A stretch of DNA of 64,000 nt from Chitinophaga vietnamensis (GTDB taxonomy: Bacteria > Bacteroidota > Bacteroidia > Chitinophagales > Chitinophagaceae), in the NCBI RefSeq assembly GCF_902167635.1, contig NZ_CABHMS010000002.1:248001-312000 (forward strand), in the 5' to 3' direction. Positions 26,976 to 35,668 of the stretch are shown here, in pieces. The position numbers and the translations under genes were made by a program. How positions within the stretch are numbered: the stretch's first letter is position 1; every line of letters begins with the position of its first letter. The notes beneath the pieces were generated by a model, which ran no database searches, was not told the origin of the DNA, and was given only the letters and a program-made list of their open reading frames with translations.

Positions 26976-29189
26976 TCAATAGCTGAGCGTGATACCGGCG
27001 CCAAATCCCATGTCGCTATCGTAGTGGGTAGACAAGGCAAAGTTGCGGGTAACGATATACCGGAAGCCGGCCATATATTCCTTGTCGGTATTCACCATGA
27101 AATTAAAGCGCAGGCGTTTGGTGATGGGCACATCTTCCCTTGACAGCTGGAAGCGCACATTACCGGTATGGTCGATAGAGGCATCGGCTACGATGAGCAT
27201 TGGCAGCGTGTATTCGACACCGATATGAAATACCTGGCGGAAGTCTTTGGTGTTTTCCTGTCCGAACAGGTTCTTTTCCGGCCCGTGCATACGGCGGTAG
27301 CGTACGTCCCATCCGACGTAGGGGAAGAGCCATTGCATCTTGCCGAAGTAACGTCCGAAGTGGCTTTCGGTTTCATAGCCATGTTCGGGTGTGAGGCCGG
27401 CGCGCCATTCTGCGGAGAGGCGGTAGCGGGTATTGGCGAGCATGATATCACCATCGCTGCCATTGCTTTCCAGGCCTATGCGGCCCATGAGGTGCAGCAT
27501 GCGGTCGTCGCGTTTGAGCATGCGATAGGCCATCGCAGGATCCGGTACATCCGGGTTGGGAGCGCCGTCCTGGTAGCTGAACACGCGGCCCATGCCACTC
27601 ATCATGTGATAGAGGATATGACAATGGAAGAACCAGTCGCCCCCGTTTTCTGTGGCGGCAAATTCGATGGTATCTTTTTCCATGGGCATGATATCCAGCA
27701 CGGTTTTGAGCGGGGCCTTATCGCCTTGTCCGTTCAGCACGCGGAAGAAGTGGCCATGCAGGTGCATGGGGTGGCGCATCATGGTATTGTTGTACACGAT
27801 GATGCGTATGTTCTCTCCTTTTTTGATAAGTATCTTGTCTGTTTCAGAAACGGTTTTATTGTTGACGGTCCACACGTAACGGTTCATGTTACCGGTAAGC
27901 TCGAAGTTGAGCGTTCTCAGGGGGCCGGCGGGCAGCGTTGTTGGCTGCGGCGCGCGGAGCATGCCGTAGTTGAGGGTAACGATATCACCTGCGCTGCTGT
28001 CCATATTCATATTCATGTTCATATGCTGGCTATGGTCCATGGGGGCGGCTTCGCCGCCGTTGATTTCAGGGTACATCACAGTGTTCATATCCATTGCCTG
28101 GTTGGCCATCTGCATGCCATTGCTGGTATCGAGGTTGCCGTCCATGCGCATCATATCATTCATCATCTTCATGCCCTCAAAATATTTCAGCTTGGGCAAT
28201 GGTTTAGCAGGTATCTCCATACCATCGCCGAGCCAGAGGGAAGTGGTGCCGGTGCGGTCTTCTGCGGTGGCGAGGAACTGATAGCGTTTATTGTCGGGGA
28301 TGGTCACCACTACATCGTATGTTTCAGAAACGCCTACGATGAGGCGGTCTACTTCCACCGGTTCCACATCTTTACCATCGTTGGCCACCACGGTGATCTT
28401 GCCGCCGGCCCAGGTGAGCCAGAAATAGGTGGAAGAGCTGCCGTTGATGACCCGCAGGCGTACTTTGTCGCCGGCTTTGTAGGCGGGCTGCACATCTTTG
28501 GGCTGGCCATTGGCGAGGAAGCGCTCGTAGTACACATCGCTCACATCCATGGCGTTCATGCGTTTCCATTCATTGGTGATCTTGGTGCTGAAATGTTTTT
28601 TCTTCACGGCTTCTGCATAGCTCTGGGTAGAGCCTTTTTTGATGGCGAACCAGTCGTTGGCATTGTGCAGGTAACGGTTCACGGTGTGCGGGTTCATGTT
28701 GGTCCAGTCGCTGAGCAGCAGCGTGTATTCCTTTTGTGGCGGGGCATTGCGCGGATGGATGATGAAGGCGCCATATAGGCCGCTTTGTTCCTGGAACATG
28801 GTATGGCTATGATACCAGTAGGTGCCGTTCTGCACAAGCGGGAAGCGGTAGAGATGTGTTTGCCCGGCTTTGATAGGTTTGGTGGTGAGATAAGGGACGC
28901 CGTCGTACTGGTTGGGCAGTATGAGCCCGTGCCAGTGAACGGAAGTTTCTTCTTTGAGGGTATTATGCACATAAATTTCGGCGGTATCGCCTTCCGTGAA
29001 ATGCAGTGCCGGCCCGGGAAGCTGGCCATTCACGGCCAGCGCGTGGCGGGTTTTACCGGAGTAGTTAACGGTGGTGTCGCTGATGTAGAGGTCGTAGCGA
29101 ACTGTTTTAGGAGCGGTACCTGCCGGCGATTGTGCGGCCAGTGAGCCGCACAATGCCAGAAGCAGGAGAGATATAATGGTCAGTTTCAT
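26976..29189 (-). CDS. Multicopper oxidase fused to a CopB-like outer membrane barrel
   Basis: A 737-aa exported protein (signal peptide ending SLAAQ). Cupredoxin domains carry the copper ligands HWHG (85-88), HSH (127-129), HPMHLHGH (473-480) and HCHILYHMMSGM (522-533). A Met/His-rich segment (~340-396: MKMMNDMMRMDG, MDHSQHMNMNMNMD) should bind Cu(I). After ~565 comes a strand-rich domain (LMGRIGLESNGSDGDIMLANTRYRLSAEWRAG, FFALSTH-like ends, final GFGAGITLSY) resembling the barrel of CopB. The protein thus joins CopA-type oxidase and CopB-type barrel. It is last in the copper operon, 3 nt after the DUF3347 gene. Confidence 0.88.
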   Translation of the reverse strand: MKLTIISLLLLALCGSLAAQSPAGTAPKTVRYDLYISDTTVNYSGKTRHALAVNGQLPGPALHFTEGDTAEIYVHNTLKEETSVHWHGLILPNQYDGVPYLTTKPIKAGQTHLYRFPLVQNGTYWYHSHTMFQEQSGLYGAFIIHPRNAPPQKEYTLLLSDWTNMNPHTVNRYLHNANDWFAIKKGSTQSYAEAVKKKHFSTKITNEWKRMNAMDVSDVYYERFLANGQPKDVQPAYKAGDKVRLRVINGSSSTYFWLTWAGGKITVVANDGKDVEPVEVDRLIVGVSETYDVVVTIPDNKRYQFLATAEDRTGTTSLWLGDGMEIPAKPLPKLKYFEGMKMMNDMMRMDGNLDTSNGMQMANQAMDMNTVMYPEINGGEAAPMDHSQHMNMNMNMDSSAGDIVTLNYGMLRAPQPTTLPAGPLRTLNFELTGNMNRYVWTVNNKTVSETDKILIKKGENIRIIVYNNTMMRHPMHLHGHFFRVLNGQGDKAPLKTVLDIMPMEKDTIEFAATENGGDWFFHCHILYHMMSGMGRVFSYQDGAPNPDVPDPAMAYRMLKRDDRMLHLMGRIGLESNGSDGDIMLANTRYRLSAEWRAGLTPEHGYETESHFGRYFGKMQWLFPYVGWDVRYRRMHGPEKNLFGQENTKDFRQVFHIGVEYTLPMLIVADASIDHTGNVRFQLSREDVPITKRLRFNFMVNTDKEYMAGFRYIVTRNFALSTHYDSDMGFGAGITLSY

Positions 29190-29192
29190 GTC

Positions 29193-29687
29193 TTATTTGA
29201 TCGTGTCGCTCACTTTGCCGCAAGAGAGCATCTGGTTGCCGAAGTAAGGGTTTTTGATCGTGGCGGAATTACTCAGCCAGTATGCCTTTTTCATGGGGCA
29301 GTATTCCTGGTACACCGGTGCAGCAGAGAGTTTCACGCCTTTGGCCAGCGTATAGAAATGATCAGAGAAAGTTTTGAAATATTCTCTTTGCTGCGCGATA
29401 TCTTTGGCGGCGGCAATAGATTTTGCATCGGCGATCAGCTGTTGTTGCAGTGGCGCAAATGCTTTTTGTTCTTCCGGACTGAGTGTGCCGGCATCTATTG
29501 CGGCAGCGGTTTTGGCAAAGTCGGCCGCTTTAGTGGCGGCATTGTTAGCATTGCTGCCTACCAGCGCATCTTTCACATCCATGTACAAAGTGAGTGCAGG
29601 CGCGAGTTTGGACGTTCTGTCCTGTGCGATGCTGTTTTGTGCGAAGGCGCCGAAGATAAACGCCGCGGCTAAAAATATCTTTTTCAT
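29193..29687 (-). CDS. DUF3347 periplasmic protein of the copper operon
   Basis: A 164-aa protein with a signal peptide (FGAFAQNSIAQ-D). A four-helix region (LAPALTLYMDVKDALVGSNANNAATKAADF) is followed by the conserved C-terminal site VYQEYCPMKKAYWLS ... NPYFGNQMLSCGKV, in which Cys and Met residues can bind copper. DUF3347 domains often accompany CusB-like adaptors and copper ATPases. It lies between the HMA chaperone and the multicopper oxidase. Confidence 0.88.
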   Translation of the reverse strand: MKKIFLAAAFIFGAFAQNSIAQDRTSKLAPALTLYMDVKDALVGSNANNAATKAADFAKTAAAIDAGTLSPEEQKAFAPLQQQLIADAKSIAAAKDIAQQREYFKTFSDHFYTLAKGVKLSAAPVYQEYCPMKKAYWLSNSATIKNPYFGNQMLSCGKVSDTIK

Positions 29688-29705
29688 CTTATAACAACAT
29701 TTAAA

Positions 29706-29915
29706 TTACTGGATGGTTGCTTTGTAACCTGCTTTTTCGATGGCGGCTTTGATAGCGGCGGCATCTACGTTATCGGCAGATACGGTCAGTATTTTATCGG
29801 GCGATTGCAGGTCTACTTCCCAGTTATCTTCACCGGCAGTAGCATTTAAAGAAGGCGTAACGGTAGCGATACATCCGGAGCATTTGATATTTGTTTTGAA
29901 TTGTATTGTTTCCAT
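29706..29915 (-). CDS. HMA-domain copper chaperone (CopZ-like)
   Basis: A 69-aa cytoplasmic protein, essentially one heavy-metal-associated domain: METIQFKTNIKCSGCIATV with the CSGC metal site, then DKILTVSADNVDAAAIKAAIEKAGYKA. ATG 29915 is preferred because translation from the upstream frame gives a non-conserved lead. It should hand Cu(I) to the CopA ATPase in the same operon. Confidence 0.88.
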   Translation of the reverse strand: METIQFKTNIKCSGCIATVTPSLNATAGEDNWEVDLQSPDKILTVSADNVDAAAIKAAIEKAGYKATIQ

Positions 29916-29997
29916 GGTGATGATATTTTTGTTTTGTTTGATAATGTAAAGGTACGATGATGATGGCGGGCGGCTGTTATACAATTGCCATAAGGTT

Positions 29998-30999
29998 TTA
30001 TATAATTTCTATGGTCACGTTGCTATCCAGCGGATGGCTCTGGCAAAGCAGCACCATACCGGCTTCCAGGGCTTCTTTGCCGAGCGCGTATTGCTGTGCC
30101 ATGTGCACATTCCCGCTTAATAATTTAGCGGCGCAGATGCCGCAGGTGCCCGCTTTGCAGGAGTAAGGCAGCGCTATTTTGTCTTCCAGCGCCGCCGCCA
30201 TAATGGTCTGGCCGGGCTTCACTTCCAGCAGGTTGCTTTGTTCATAGAAATGCAGCAATACTTCCTGTGCGCTATCCGGGAGTGTAGGCGTTACCGTTAG
30301 CGGCTCCGGCTGGAACCATTCGGTAGTGATCTGCTGCGCCGGTATATTGAGCGCCTGCAAAACTTCCAGGTGCAGCTTCATCAGGCCGGAAGGGCCGCAG
30401 ATGAAGTATTGCGCGCGTTCGGCCGGAATGGCTTTGATCAGTTTCTTCGCGATGATGCGGTTAATGCGTCCGCCGTTTTCGGAGAGCATATAGTGCACTT
30501 TCAGTTGCGGGTGCTGCTGTTGCAGTGCGTGCAGTGCGTTGCGGAAGATGATATTTTCTTCATTGTGGCTGGAATAGATGAGCGTAACATTTGTGCCGGG
30601 CGATTGCTGCAACACCTCATTGGCCAGTGAAAAGAGCGGCGTAATGCCGCTGCCGCCGCCGAGCAATACCAGTTCATCGCAGGGCTGATCCAGCGTAAAG
30701 GCGCCATGAGGGCCATTTACGCGCCACTCTTTGACATAGGCGGCATGATCATGGAGGTAGTTGCTCATGATGCCACCGGCCACTCTTTTGATGGTGATGG
30801 CCGGTGATGTTCCCGCGAGAGGAGCTGAACTGAAAGAATAGGAACGGGTGATAGTGCTGCCGTCGATATCCACGCTGAGGTTGATGAACTGGCCGGCTTT
30901 GTATGCGAAAGGCGCGCCGCCGGTATCAAAAACGATGGTGATGGTATCTTTTGTTTCTTGCAGGATGGCGGCAGTACGCCAGGTATGATTGGCTTGCAT
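29998..30999 (-). CDS. Ferredoxin reductase-like oxidoreductase with C-terminal 2Fe-2S domain
   Basis: A 333-aa cytoplasmic flavoprotein. FAD domain: FINLSVDIDGSTITRSYSFSSAP; NAD(P) domain: LVLLGGGSGITPLFSLANEVL and YFICGPSGLMKLHLEVL; plant-type 2Fe-2S domain at the C terminus with CKAGTCGICAAKL and a fourth Cys in LLCQSHP. The order (FNR then ferredoxin) is that of PaaE-like reductases. It starts 5 nt from the end of copA. Its partner and role in copper handling are unknown; it may supply electrons to repair or metal-reduction steps. Confidence 0.86.
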   Translation of the reverse strand: MQANHTWRTAAILQETKDTITIVFDTGGAPFAYKAGQFINLSVDIDGSTITRSYSFSSAPLAGTSPAITIKRVAGGIMSNYLHDHAAYVKEWRVNGPHGAFTLDQPCDELVLLGGGSGITPLFSLANEVLQQSPGTNVTLIYSSHNEENIIFRNALHALQQQHPQLKVHYMLSENGGRINRIIAKKLIKAIPAERAQYFICGPSGLMKLHLEVLQALNIPAQQITTEWFQPEPLTVTPTLPDSAQEVLLHFYEQSNLLEVKPGQTIMAAALEDKIALPYSCKAGTCGICAAKLLSGNVHMAQQYALGKEALEAGMVLLCQSHPLDSNVTIEII

Positions 31000-31004
31000 G
31001 TATA

Positions 31005-33224
31005 TTAAATTTTAGCGGCCTTCAATCGCAAGCTGTTGCTGACCACGCTCACGGAACTCAGGGCCATGGCTGCTCCGGCGATCATCGGATCGAGCAGGAA
31101 ACCGTTGAAGGGATAGAGGATGCCAGCTGCCACCGGTATACCGATGATGTTGTAGATGAAGGCCCAGAACAAGTTTTGTTTGATGGTGCGCACTGTTTTG
31201 CGGGAGAGCTTCAACGCTTTCGGAATGCTGTTGAGATCGGAAGTGATGAGCGTCATTTTAGCGACATCTATAGCGATGTCGGAGCCTTTGCCCATGGCGA
31301 TGCTCACATCGGCCTGTGCGAGCGCGTGAGAGTCGTTGATGCCATCGCCTACCATGGCTACCACTTTGCCTTGCTGTTGCAATGTTTTTACGAAGTCGGC
31401 CTTGCCGGAAGGCATCATGCCGGCTTTGTAGTGGCGGATACCGGCTTTCTTCGCAATAGCGGCCGCAGTTTGTTCATTGTCGCCGGTGAGCATGTACACG
31501 TCGATGCCGCTTGCTTGCAATGACTGTACCGCTGCTGCGGAAGTAGATTTGATCTGGTCTGTGATAGCAATCACGGCGAGCGCTTTTTTATCGGCGGCAA
31601 AGTAGATCACCGTTTTGGCGGCGGCCTGTAGTTCTGCTGCCCGGGCGCTCAGTGCGGCATCGGGCACGATACCGTTGGCGCGCAGCAGTTCGATGTTGCC
31701 GGCAAACCAGCTGCGGCCATCGTATCGGGCGCTTACGCCCTGGCCGGTGATGCTGCGGAAGTCTGATAGCTGCACTGCCTTGCTGCCATTGGTTTTGAGC
31801 CAGGCGGCTACGGCTGCGGCCAGCGGGTGCTCAGATTGTTCCTCCAGGGCATAGAGCACCGCTCTTTCCTGCGTATAGTCGTTGGCGTTATCGGCCCATT
31901 GTTCGTCGCTCACCACCGGTTTACCTTCCGTGATGGTACCGGTTTTATCGAGGATGATGGCATCTACCTGATGCGCCAGCTCCAGGCTTTCGGCATCTTT
32001 GATGAGGATATTATTTTCGGCGCCTTTACCTACGCCTACCATGATAGCGGTAGGGGTGGCGAGGCCCAGCGCACAGGGACAAGCAATCACCAGCACGGTG
32101 ACGGAAGTGAGCAGGGCATGCGTGAAGGCATTATCGCCGCCGAAGATCATCCAGCAGATAAAGGTGAGTATCGCGATGCCGATCACCACCGGCACAAAGA
32201 TGCCTGCGATCTTGTCTACCAGCTGCTGCACGGGCGCCTTGCTGCCCTGGGCTTCCTGCACCATTCGGATGATCTGCGCCAGCAAAGTATCGGCGCCTAC
32301 TTTCTCCGCTTTGAAACGGAAGCTGCCTTTCTGATTGATCGTACCTGCAAATACAGGCGCACCGGCGGTTTTGAGCACCGGCAGCGGTTCTCCTGTGATC
32401 ATGCTTTCATCTACATAAGATGTTCCTGTGCTCACCTGTCCATCTACCGGTATCTTCTCTCCGGGCTTTACCAATATGATATCAGCCACTTTCACCTGCG
32501 AGATGGGAATTTCTTTCGTAGAGCCGTCACCGTTAACCAGCAACACGGTTTTGGGTTGCAGCCCGATCAGTTTTTTGATGGCGGAAGAAGTATTGGATTT
32601 GGCCTTTTCTTCCAGCAGCTTGCCCAGGGAGATAAATGCGATCACCACCGCGGCGGCTTCGAAGTACACATGGGCGTGTAAGCCGCGCTGGTGCCAGAAC
32701 TCAGGGTAGAGGGTGTTGAAGGCGCTGAACAGCCAGGCGATACCGGTGCTGAGCGCTACCAGCGTGTCCATATTGGCTTTACCATGACGCGCCTGTTTGA
32801 AGGCGTTCACAAAAAAACTGCGGCCCAGAAAAAATACGACGGGCGTAGAGAGGGCCATCATGATCCAGTTGGCATAAGGCATATCCATGAAGAACATGCC
32901 GATGATCACCACGGGCACAGATAAAACAGATGCCCAGATGGTACGTTGCAGGATATGGCGATAATGCTTTTGTTGTGCGGCTTCTTTTACTTCGTCCTGG
33001 TTTTCTTTGTCGATCACGATATCGTAACCGATGGCACGAACGGCGTCGCGCAGTTTTTCCGGTGTAACGGCGTGTGCATGATAGGCGACCCAGGCGCTCT
33101 GGTTGGCGAAGTTGACGCCGGCATCTTGTACGCCGTCTACCGCTTTCAGCGTGGATTCTACGCTGATGGCGCAGGCGGCGCAGGTCATCTCTAATACAGG
33201 GAAAGATTCTTTTATAAGGGACAT
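31005..33224 (-). CDS. copA: Copper-translocating P1B-type ATPase
   Basis: A 739-aa inner membrane pump that exports Cu(I) from the cytosol using ATP. One N-terminal HMA domain has CAAC at residues 15-18. The transmembrane metal site [10 protein letters not shown], phosphorylation motif [13 protein letters not shown] loop and [12 protein letters not shown] hinge are all present. CPC is typical of the Cu(I)/Ag(I) subgroup. It is the second gene of the copper operon, 76 nt after the HMA-AraC regulator. Confidence 0.95.
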   Translation of the reverse strand: MSLIKESFPVLEMTCAACAISVESTLKAVDGVQDAGVNFANQSAWVAYHAHAVTPEKLRDAVRAIGYDIVIDKENQDEVKEAAQQKHYRHILQRTIWASVLSVPVVIIGMFFMDMPYANWIMMALSTPVVFFLGRSFFVNAFKQARHGKANMDTLVALSTGIAWLFSAFNTLYPEFWHQRGLHAHVYFEAAAVVIAFISLGKLLEEKAKSNTSSAIKKLIGLQPKTVLLVNGDGSTKEIPISQVKVADIILVKPGEKIPVDGQVSTGTSYVDESMITGEPLPVLKTAGAPVFAGTINQKGSFRFKAEKVGADTLLAQIIRMVQEAQGSKAPVQQLVDKIAGIFVPVVIGIAILTFICWMIFGGDNAFTHALLTSVTVLVIACPCALGLATPTAIMVGVGKGAENNILIKDAESLELAHQVDAIILDKTGTITEGKPVVSDEQWADNANDYTQERAVLYALEEQSEHPLAAAVAAWLKTNGSKAVQLSDFRSITGQGVSARYDGRSWFAGNIELLRANGIVPDAALSARAAELQAAAKTVIYFAADKKALAVIAITDQIKSTSAAAVQSLQASGIDVYMLTGDNEQTAAAIAKKAGIRHYKAGMMPSGKADFVKTLQQQGKVVAMVGDGINDSHALAQADVSIAMGKGSDIAIDVAKMTLITSDLNSIPKALKLSRKTVRTIKQNLFWAFIYNIIGIPVAAGILYPFNGFLLDPMIAGAAMALSSVSVVSNSLRLKAAKI

Positions 33225-33300
33225 ATCATTTAATTTTTTACAAAGCTATGCGCTGGTGAAAGGGCAGGCTTGCAATATTGGCGGAGAATTGTATATAATT

Positions 33301-33876
33301 TCAATCGTGATGGCGCAGGGCGTCTTTGGATGCCTTGATCTCCTTATAGTAAGATGGATTGAGGCCTGTCTGACTTTTGAACTGGCCCGACAAATGTTGT
33401 GCGCTGCTGTAATTGAGGCGGAAAGCAATGTCTGATAAAGAGGCATCACTATATACCAGCATTTCCTTGACCTTTTCAATGCGGAACGCGATGATATATT
33501 TTTCCAGGGTGATGCCTTCAACAGCAGAGAAGATGCTGCTGACACGCTTGTAATCCTGGTGCATTTTTTTCAGGACGAGATCGGAGAAGCGGAAGTCTTC
33601 GGGGAAATCGTAGTTGCCCGCATATACATCGGCCACAAGGGCTTTGACGCGGCGTACGAGCTGGATACGTTTATCTTCCAGCAGGCTGAAACCCAGGCGG
33701 CTAAGCTGTTCCTGCACTTGTTCCAGGTGTGCTGGCGTGAGGGTGGTAATGGTGGTAACGGCGCCGAGATGCACCTCGGTAACAGGGATATGCAGGTGGC
33801 TGAATACGTCGCGTACAGCGATGATGCAGCGGTCGCATACCATTCCTTTGATATATATTTTATAGCCGGTTTGCAT
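33301..33876 (-). CDS. AraC-type regulator with N-terminal HMA-like metal-binding domain
   Basis: A 191-aa protein. Residues ~5-70 look like an HMA domain (YKIYIKGMVCDRCIIAVRDVFSHL, with CDRC at 14-17). Residues ~95-185 are an AraC DNA-binding domain with GITLEKYIIAFRIEKVKEMLVYSDASLSDIAFRLNYSSAQHLSGQFKSQTGLNPSYY. A direct copper-sensing activator of the adjoining operon is the simplest reading: metal binds the CxxC, the AraC domain binds the promoter. It is first in the operon, so it is probably autoregulated. Both domains read clearly; the sensing role is inferred. Confidence 0.85.
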   Translation of the reverse strand: MQTGYKIYIKGMVCDRCIIAVRDVFSHLHIPVTEVHLGAVTTITTLTPAHLEQVQEQLSRLGFSLLEDKRIQLVRRVKALVADVYAGNYDFPEDFRFSDLVLKKMHQDYKRVSSIFSAVEGITLEKYIIAFRIEKVKEMLVYSDASLSDIAFRLNYSSAQHLSGQFKSQTGLNPSYYKEIKASKDALRHHD

Positions 33877-33967
33877 AGTTCGGTTATTTTAGACAATGCA
33901 AAGTTGGCACAATACTATCGCCGGGGTGTTATACAATTATCTGAATGAATTATAGAATTATGAGGGC

Positions 33968-34429
33968 TCAGATGGGGCGGCGCATATTGAGCAGTAGTCC
34001 GCTGAAACCGGCCTTTTCATAAGCTTTCACGGCGGCGGTGTTCAGGTGGTACACATCGAGGCGCAGTTCTGTGACGCCCCTGCTGCGCGCCCAGTTGGCC
34101 AGTTCTTCGATGATGAGGCGGTTCACGCCTTTGCCGCGATGGTCGGGATGCGTGTACATAAAGCCCAGGTAAGCGTGCTGTGCATGTTTGAGATAGGGTT
34201 TCACATTTTCGATGCGGGCATATCCGGAGCCGATGAGCTGGCCATCGAGTTCGGCCACCAGCACGGCTATATGATCCGCCTGGATCATGGCGGTGATGTC
34301 GTAATAATGGATCTCGCCTTCCTTCAATGTAACGTCGTAGGGGCGCTCTGCTTCAATGATGCCGCGCTCGAAGCCCAGCAAGGTATCCAGTTCTGATAAT
34401 TTTGCCTGCCTGATGATGATCTTTTCCAT
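33968..34429 (-). CDS. GNAT-family N-acetyltransferase
   Basis: A 153-aa protein with the GNAT acetyl-CoA site: MYTHPDHRGKGVNRLIIEELANWARSRG (Q/RxxGxG/A type) and the closing LDVYHLNTAAVKAYEKAGFSG. The N-terminal FERGIIEAERPYDVTL helps place it with small-molecule or protein acetyltransferases of unknown substrate. It is transcribed alone, divergent from the DinB gene. Confidence 0.9.
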   Translation of the reverse strand: MEKIIIRQAKLSELDTLLGFERGIIEAERPYDVTLKEGEIHYYDITAMIQADHIAVLVAELDGQLIGSGYARIENVKPYLKHAQHAYLGFMYTHPDHRGKGVNRLIIEELANWARSRGVTELRLDVYHLNTAAVKAYEKAGFSGLLLNMRRPI

Positions 34430-34469
34430 GCGTTTTTTTGAACAGCTAATTTATCGAAATTTTTGAAGG

Positions 34470-34522
34470 CTGCTGACATAGGGTTGTCACTTGCCACTTG
34501 TTGCTTTGTATCAACAAACAAA
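34470..34522 (+). promoter_or_regulatory. 53-nt shared regulatory element, copy 1 (upstream of DinB gene)
   Basis: A 24-nt block (34470-34493) containing the palindrome TGACATAGGGTTGTCA, 10 variable bases, and a 19-nt block (34504-34522) reading CTTTGTATCAACAAACAAA both recur at 63924-63976 with identical spacing. The ATG lies 8 nt further. CTTTG resembles a Bacteroidota -7 promoter box. Probably a promoter plus operator for one regulator. Confidence 0.7.
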
Positions 34523-34529
34523 AAAAACT

Positions 34530-35030
34530 ATGGCAAATACTATTACTGCAACACCTGTTGTGATTACGCCCGAAGCCTTGCTGAAGCACTGGCAGGGCCA
34601 CCGCCAGCTAACCCGCCGGATGATCGAGGCTTTCCCGGAAAAGGAGCTGTTTAATTTCTCCATCGGCGGCATGCGCACATTTGCCGCGTTGGCGCAGGAG
34701 ATAATGAGCATTACAGCTGCTGGCATCAGAGGTATTATCACGGGGCAATGGCCTACGTTCGCAGAGATGGGCGGCGAAGTGCTGCCCGCTAACCGCGAAG
34801 CGCTGCTGCATGCGTGGGACAAGATCACCGCTGAGCTCAACGTGCTATGGCCGCAGATACCTGGAGAACTTTTCCAGCAAACGATGAAATCTTTTGGCCA
34901 GCTGGAAGGGCCGGTATGGGGGATGATCTTTTATTATATCGATAATGAGATACACCACCGTGGGCAGGGATATGTATACCTGCGTGCGCTGGGCATTGAG
35001 CCGCCTGCATTTTGGGACAGGCCGCAATGA
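34530..35030 (+). CDS. DinB-like four-helix protein
   Basis: A 166-aa cytoplasmic protein. ATG 34530 (MANTITATP) is chosen because it follows the shared regulatory element at the same distance range as in the second copy. DinB/YfiT features: LLKHWQGHRQLTRRMIEAFPEKELF, MRTFAALAQEIMSI and the metal-site helix IDNEIHHRGQGYVYLRALG. Members are metal-binding, some thiol-dependent S-transferases; the substrate is unknown. A hairpin terminator follows at 35052-35084. Confidence 0.87.
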   Translation: MANTITATPVVITPEALLKHWQGHRQLTRRMIEAFPEKELFNFSIGGMRTFAALAQEIMSITAAGIRGIITGQWPTFAEMGGEVLPANREALLHAWDKITAELNVLWPQIPGELFQQTMKSFGQLEGPVWGMIFYYIDNEIHHRGQGYVYLRALGIEPPAFWDRPQ

Positions 35031-35051
35031 GGATAATACCTGAAGCATGCA

Positions 35052-35095
35052 AGCTCCTGAAGCGCTCCGCGCGCTTCAGGAGCTATTGCGCTTTT
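35052..35095 (+). terminator. Terminator after the DinB gene
   Basis: AGCTCCTGAAGCGC pairs with GCGCTTCAGGAGCT (about 35052-35084), followed by TATTGCGC and a T-run at 35092-35097. The arms share the GAAGCGC core with palindromes at 36190 and 40074. Confidence 0.8.
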
Positions 35096-35098
35096 TTG

Positions 35099-35662
35099 CT
35101 AAAAAATAAAATCATCTTTCTTACAATAATATCGCGGAGATTCTTCACTCACCACGCAGCCGCCGAGCAGCAGCTTGCCTGCCTTGGCAAGTGCAAAGTC
35201 TTTAGGGCCGGGCAGTCCGTATTGAATGGGGATGATATGCTTGCCGGATGCGCACACCGGGCATTTCCGGGCTTTTTCAAATGGCGCGTAATAGGCGACA
35301 TCCGGCAGTACAAAATCTATGATGCCGGTGAGTGCCGCATCTTGCGGCATGCGGTAGAGCCTTGTTTTCATGCTGCCCCAGGCGAAATAGAACAGCTGGC
35401 GCCCGGCCAGGTCGGCGTGAATAAGGCCGGTATCTTTGCGGGCTACAGAGTCGCGGGTGAGCGGATATACTACATAGCCCAGGTCTTCGGTTTTAGCGTG
35501 GGTATTGTCGGGGAAGAAGATCGTACGGCCCTCGATGCGGGCGGTATCCATCTTACCATTAAAGTTGAGCAGGATCACCGGCCTGCCGGTAATCTGGCCT
35601 TGCTGGCTGCTGGCGCGCAGGCCGCAGACAAGCATACTTAAGATCAGCAAACAATGTTTCAT
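35099..35662 (-). CDS. Secreted protein ending in a short zinc-ribbon-like module
   Basis: A 187-aa protein with a signal peptide (LVCGLRASSQ-Q). The first ~120 mature residues are strand-rich and unfamiliar (VILLNFNGKMDTARIEGRTIFF). The last ~55 have KCPVCASGKHIIPIQYGLPG, LLLGGCVVSEESPRYYC, the pattern of small cytoplasmic zinc-ribbon proteins (CPxC ... GGC ... YxC), here attached to an exported domain. Metal binding is inferred from the Cys spacing. It may be co-transcribed with the lipoprotein gene upstream (36139). Confidence 0.65.
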   Translation of the reverse strand: MKHCLLILSMLVCGLRASSQQGQITGRPVILLNFNGKMDTARIEGRTIFFPDNTHAKTEDLGYVVYPLTRDSVARKDTGLIHADLAGRQLFYFAWGSMKTRLYRMPQDAALTGIIDFVLPDVAYYAPFEKARKCPVCASGKHIIPIQYGLPGPKDFALAKAGKLLLGGCVVSEESPRYYCKKDDFIF

Positions 35663-35668
35663 ATCGGG

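Noticed and set aside
27168-28778. Long plus-strand frame (536 codons) across the multicopper oxidase gene
   Set aside because: It is antisense to a protein with complete copper motifs. Its His/Val/Ala-rich translation has no domain, and it arises from the codon bias of the minus-strand gene.
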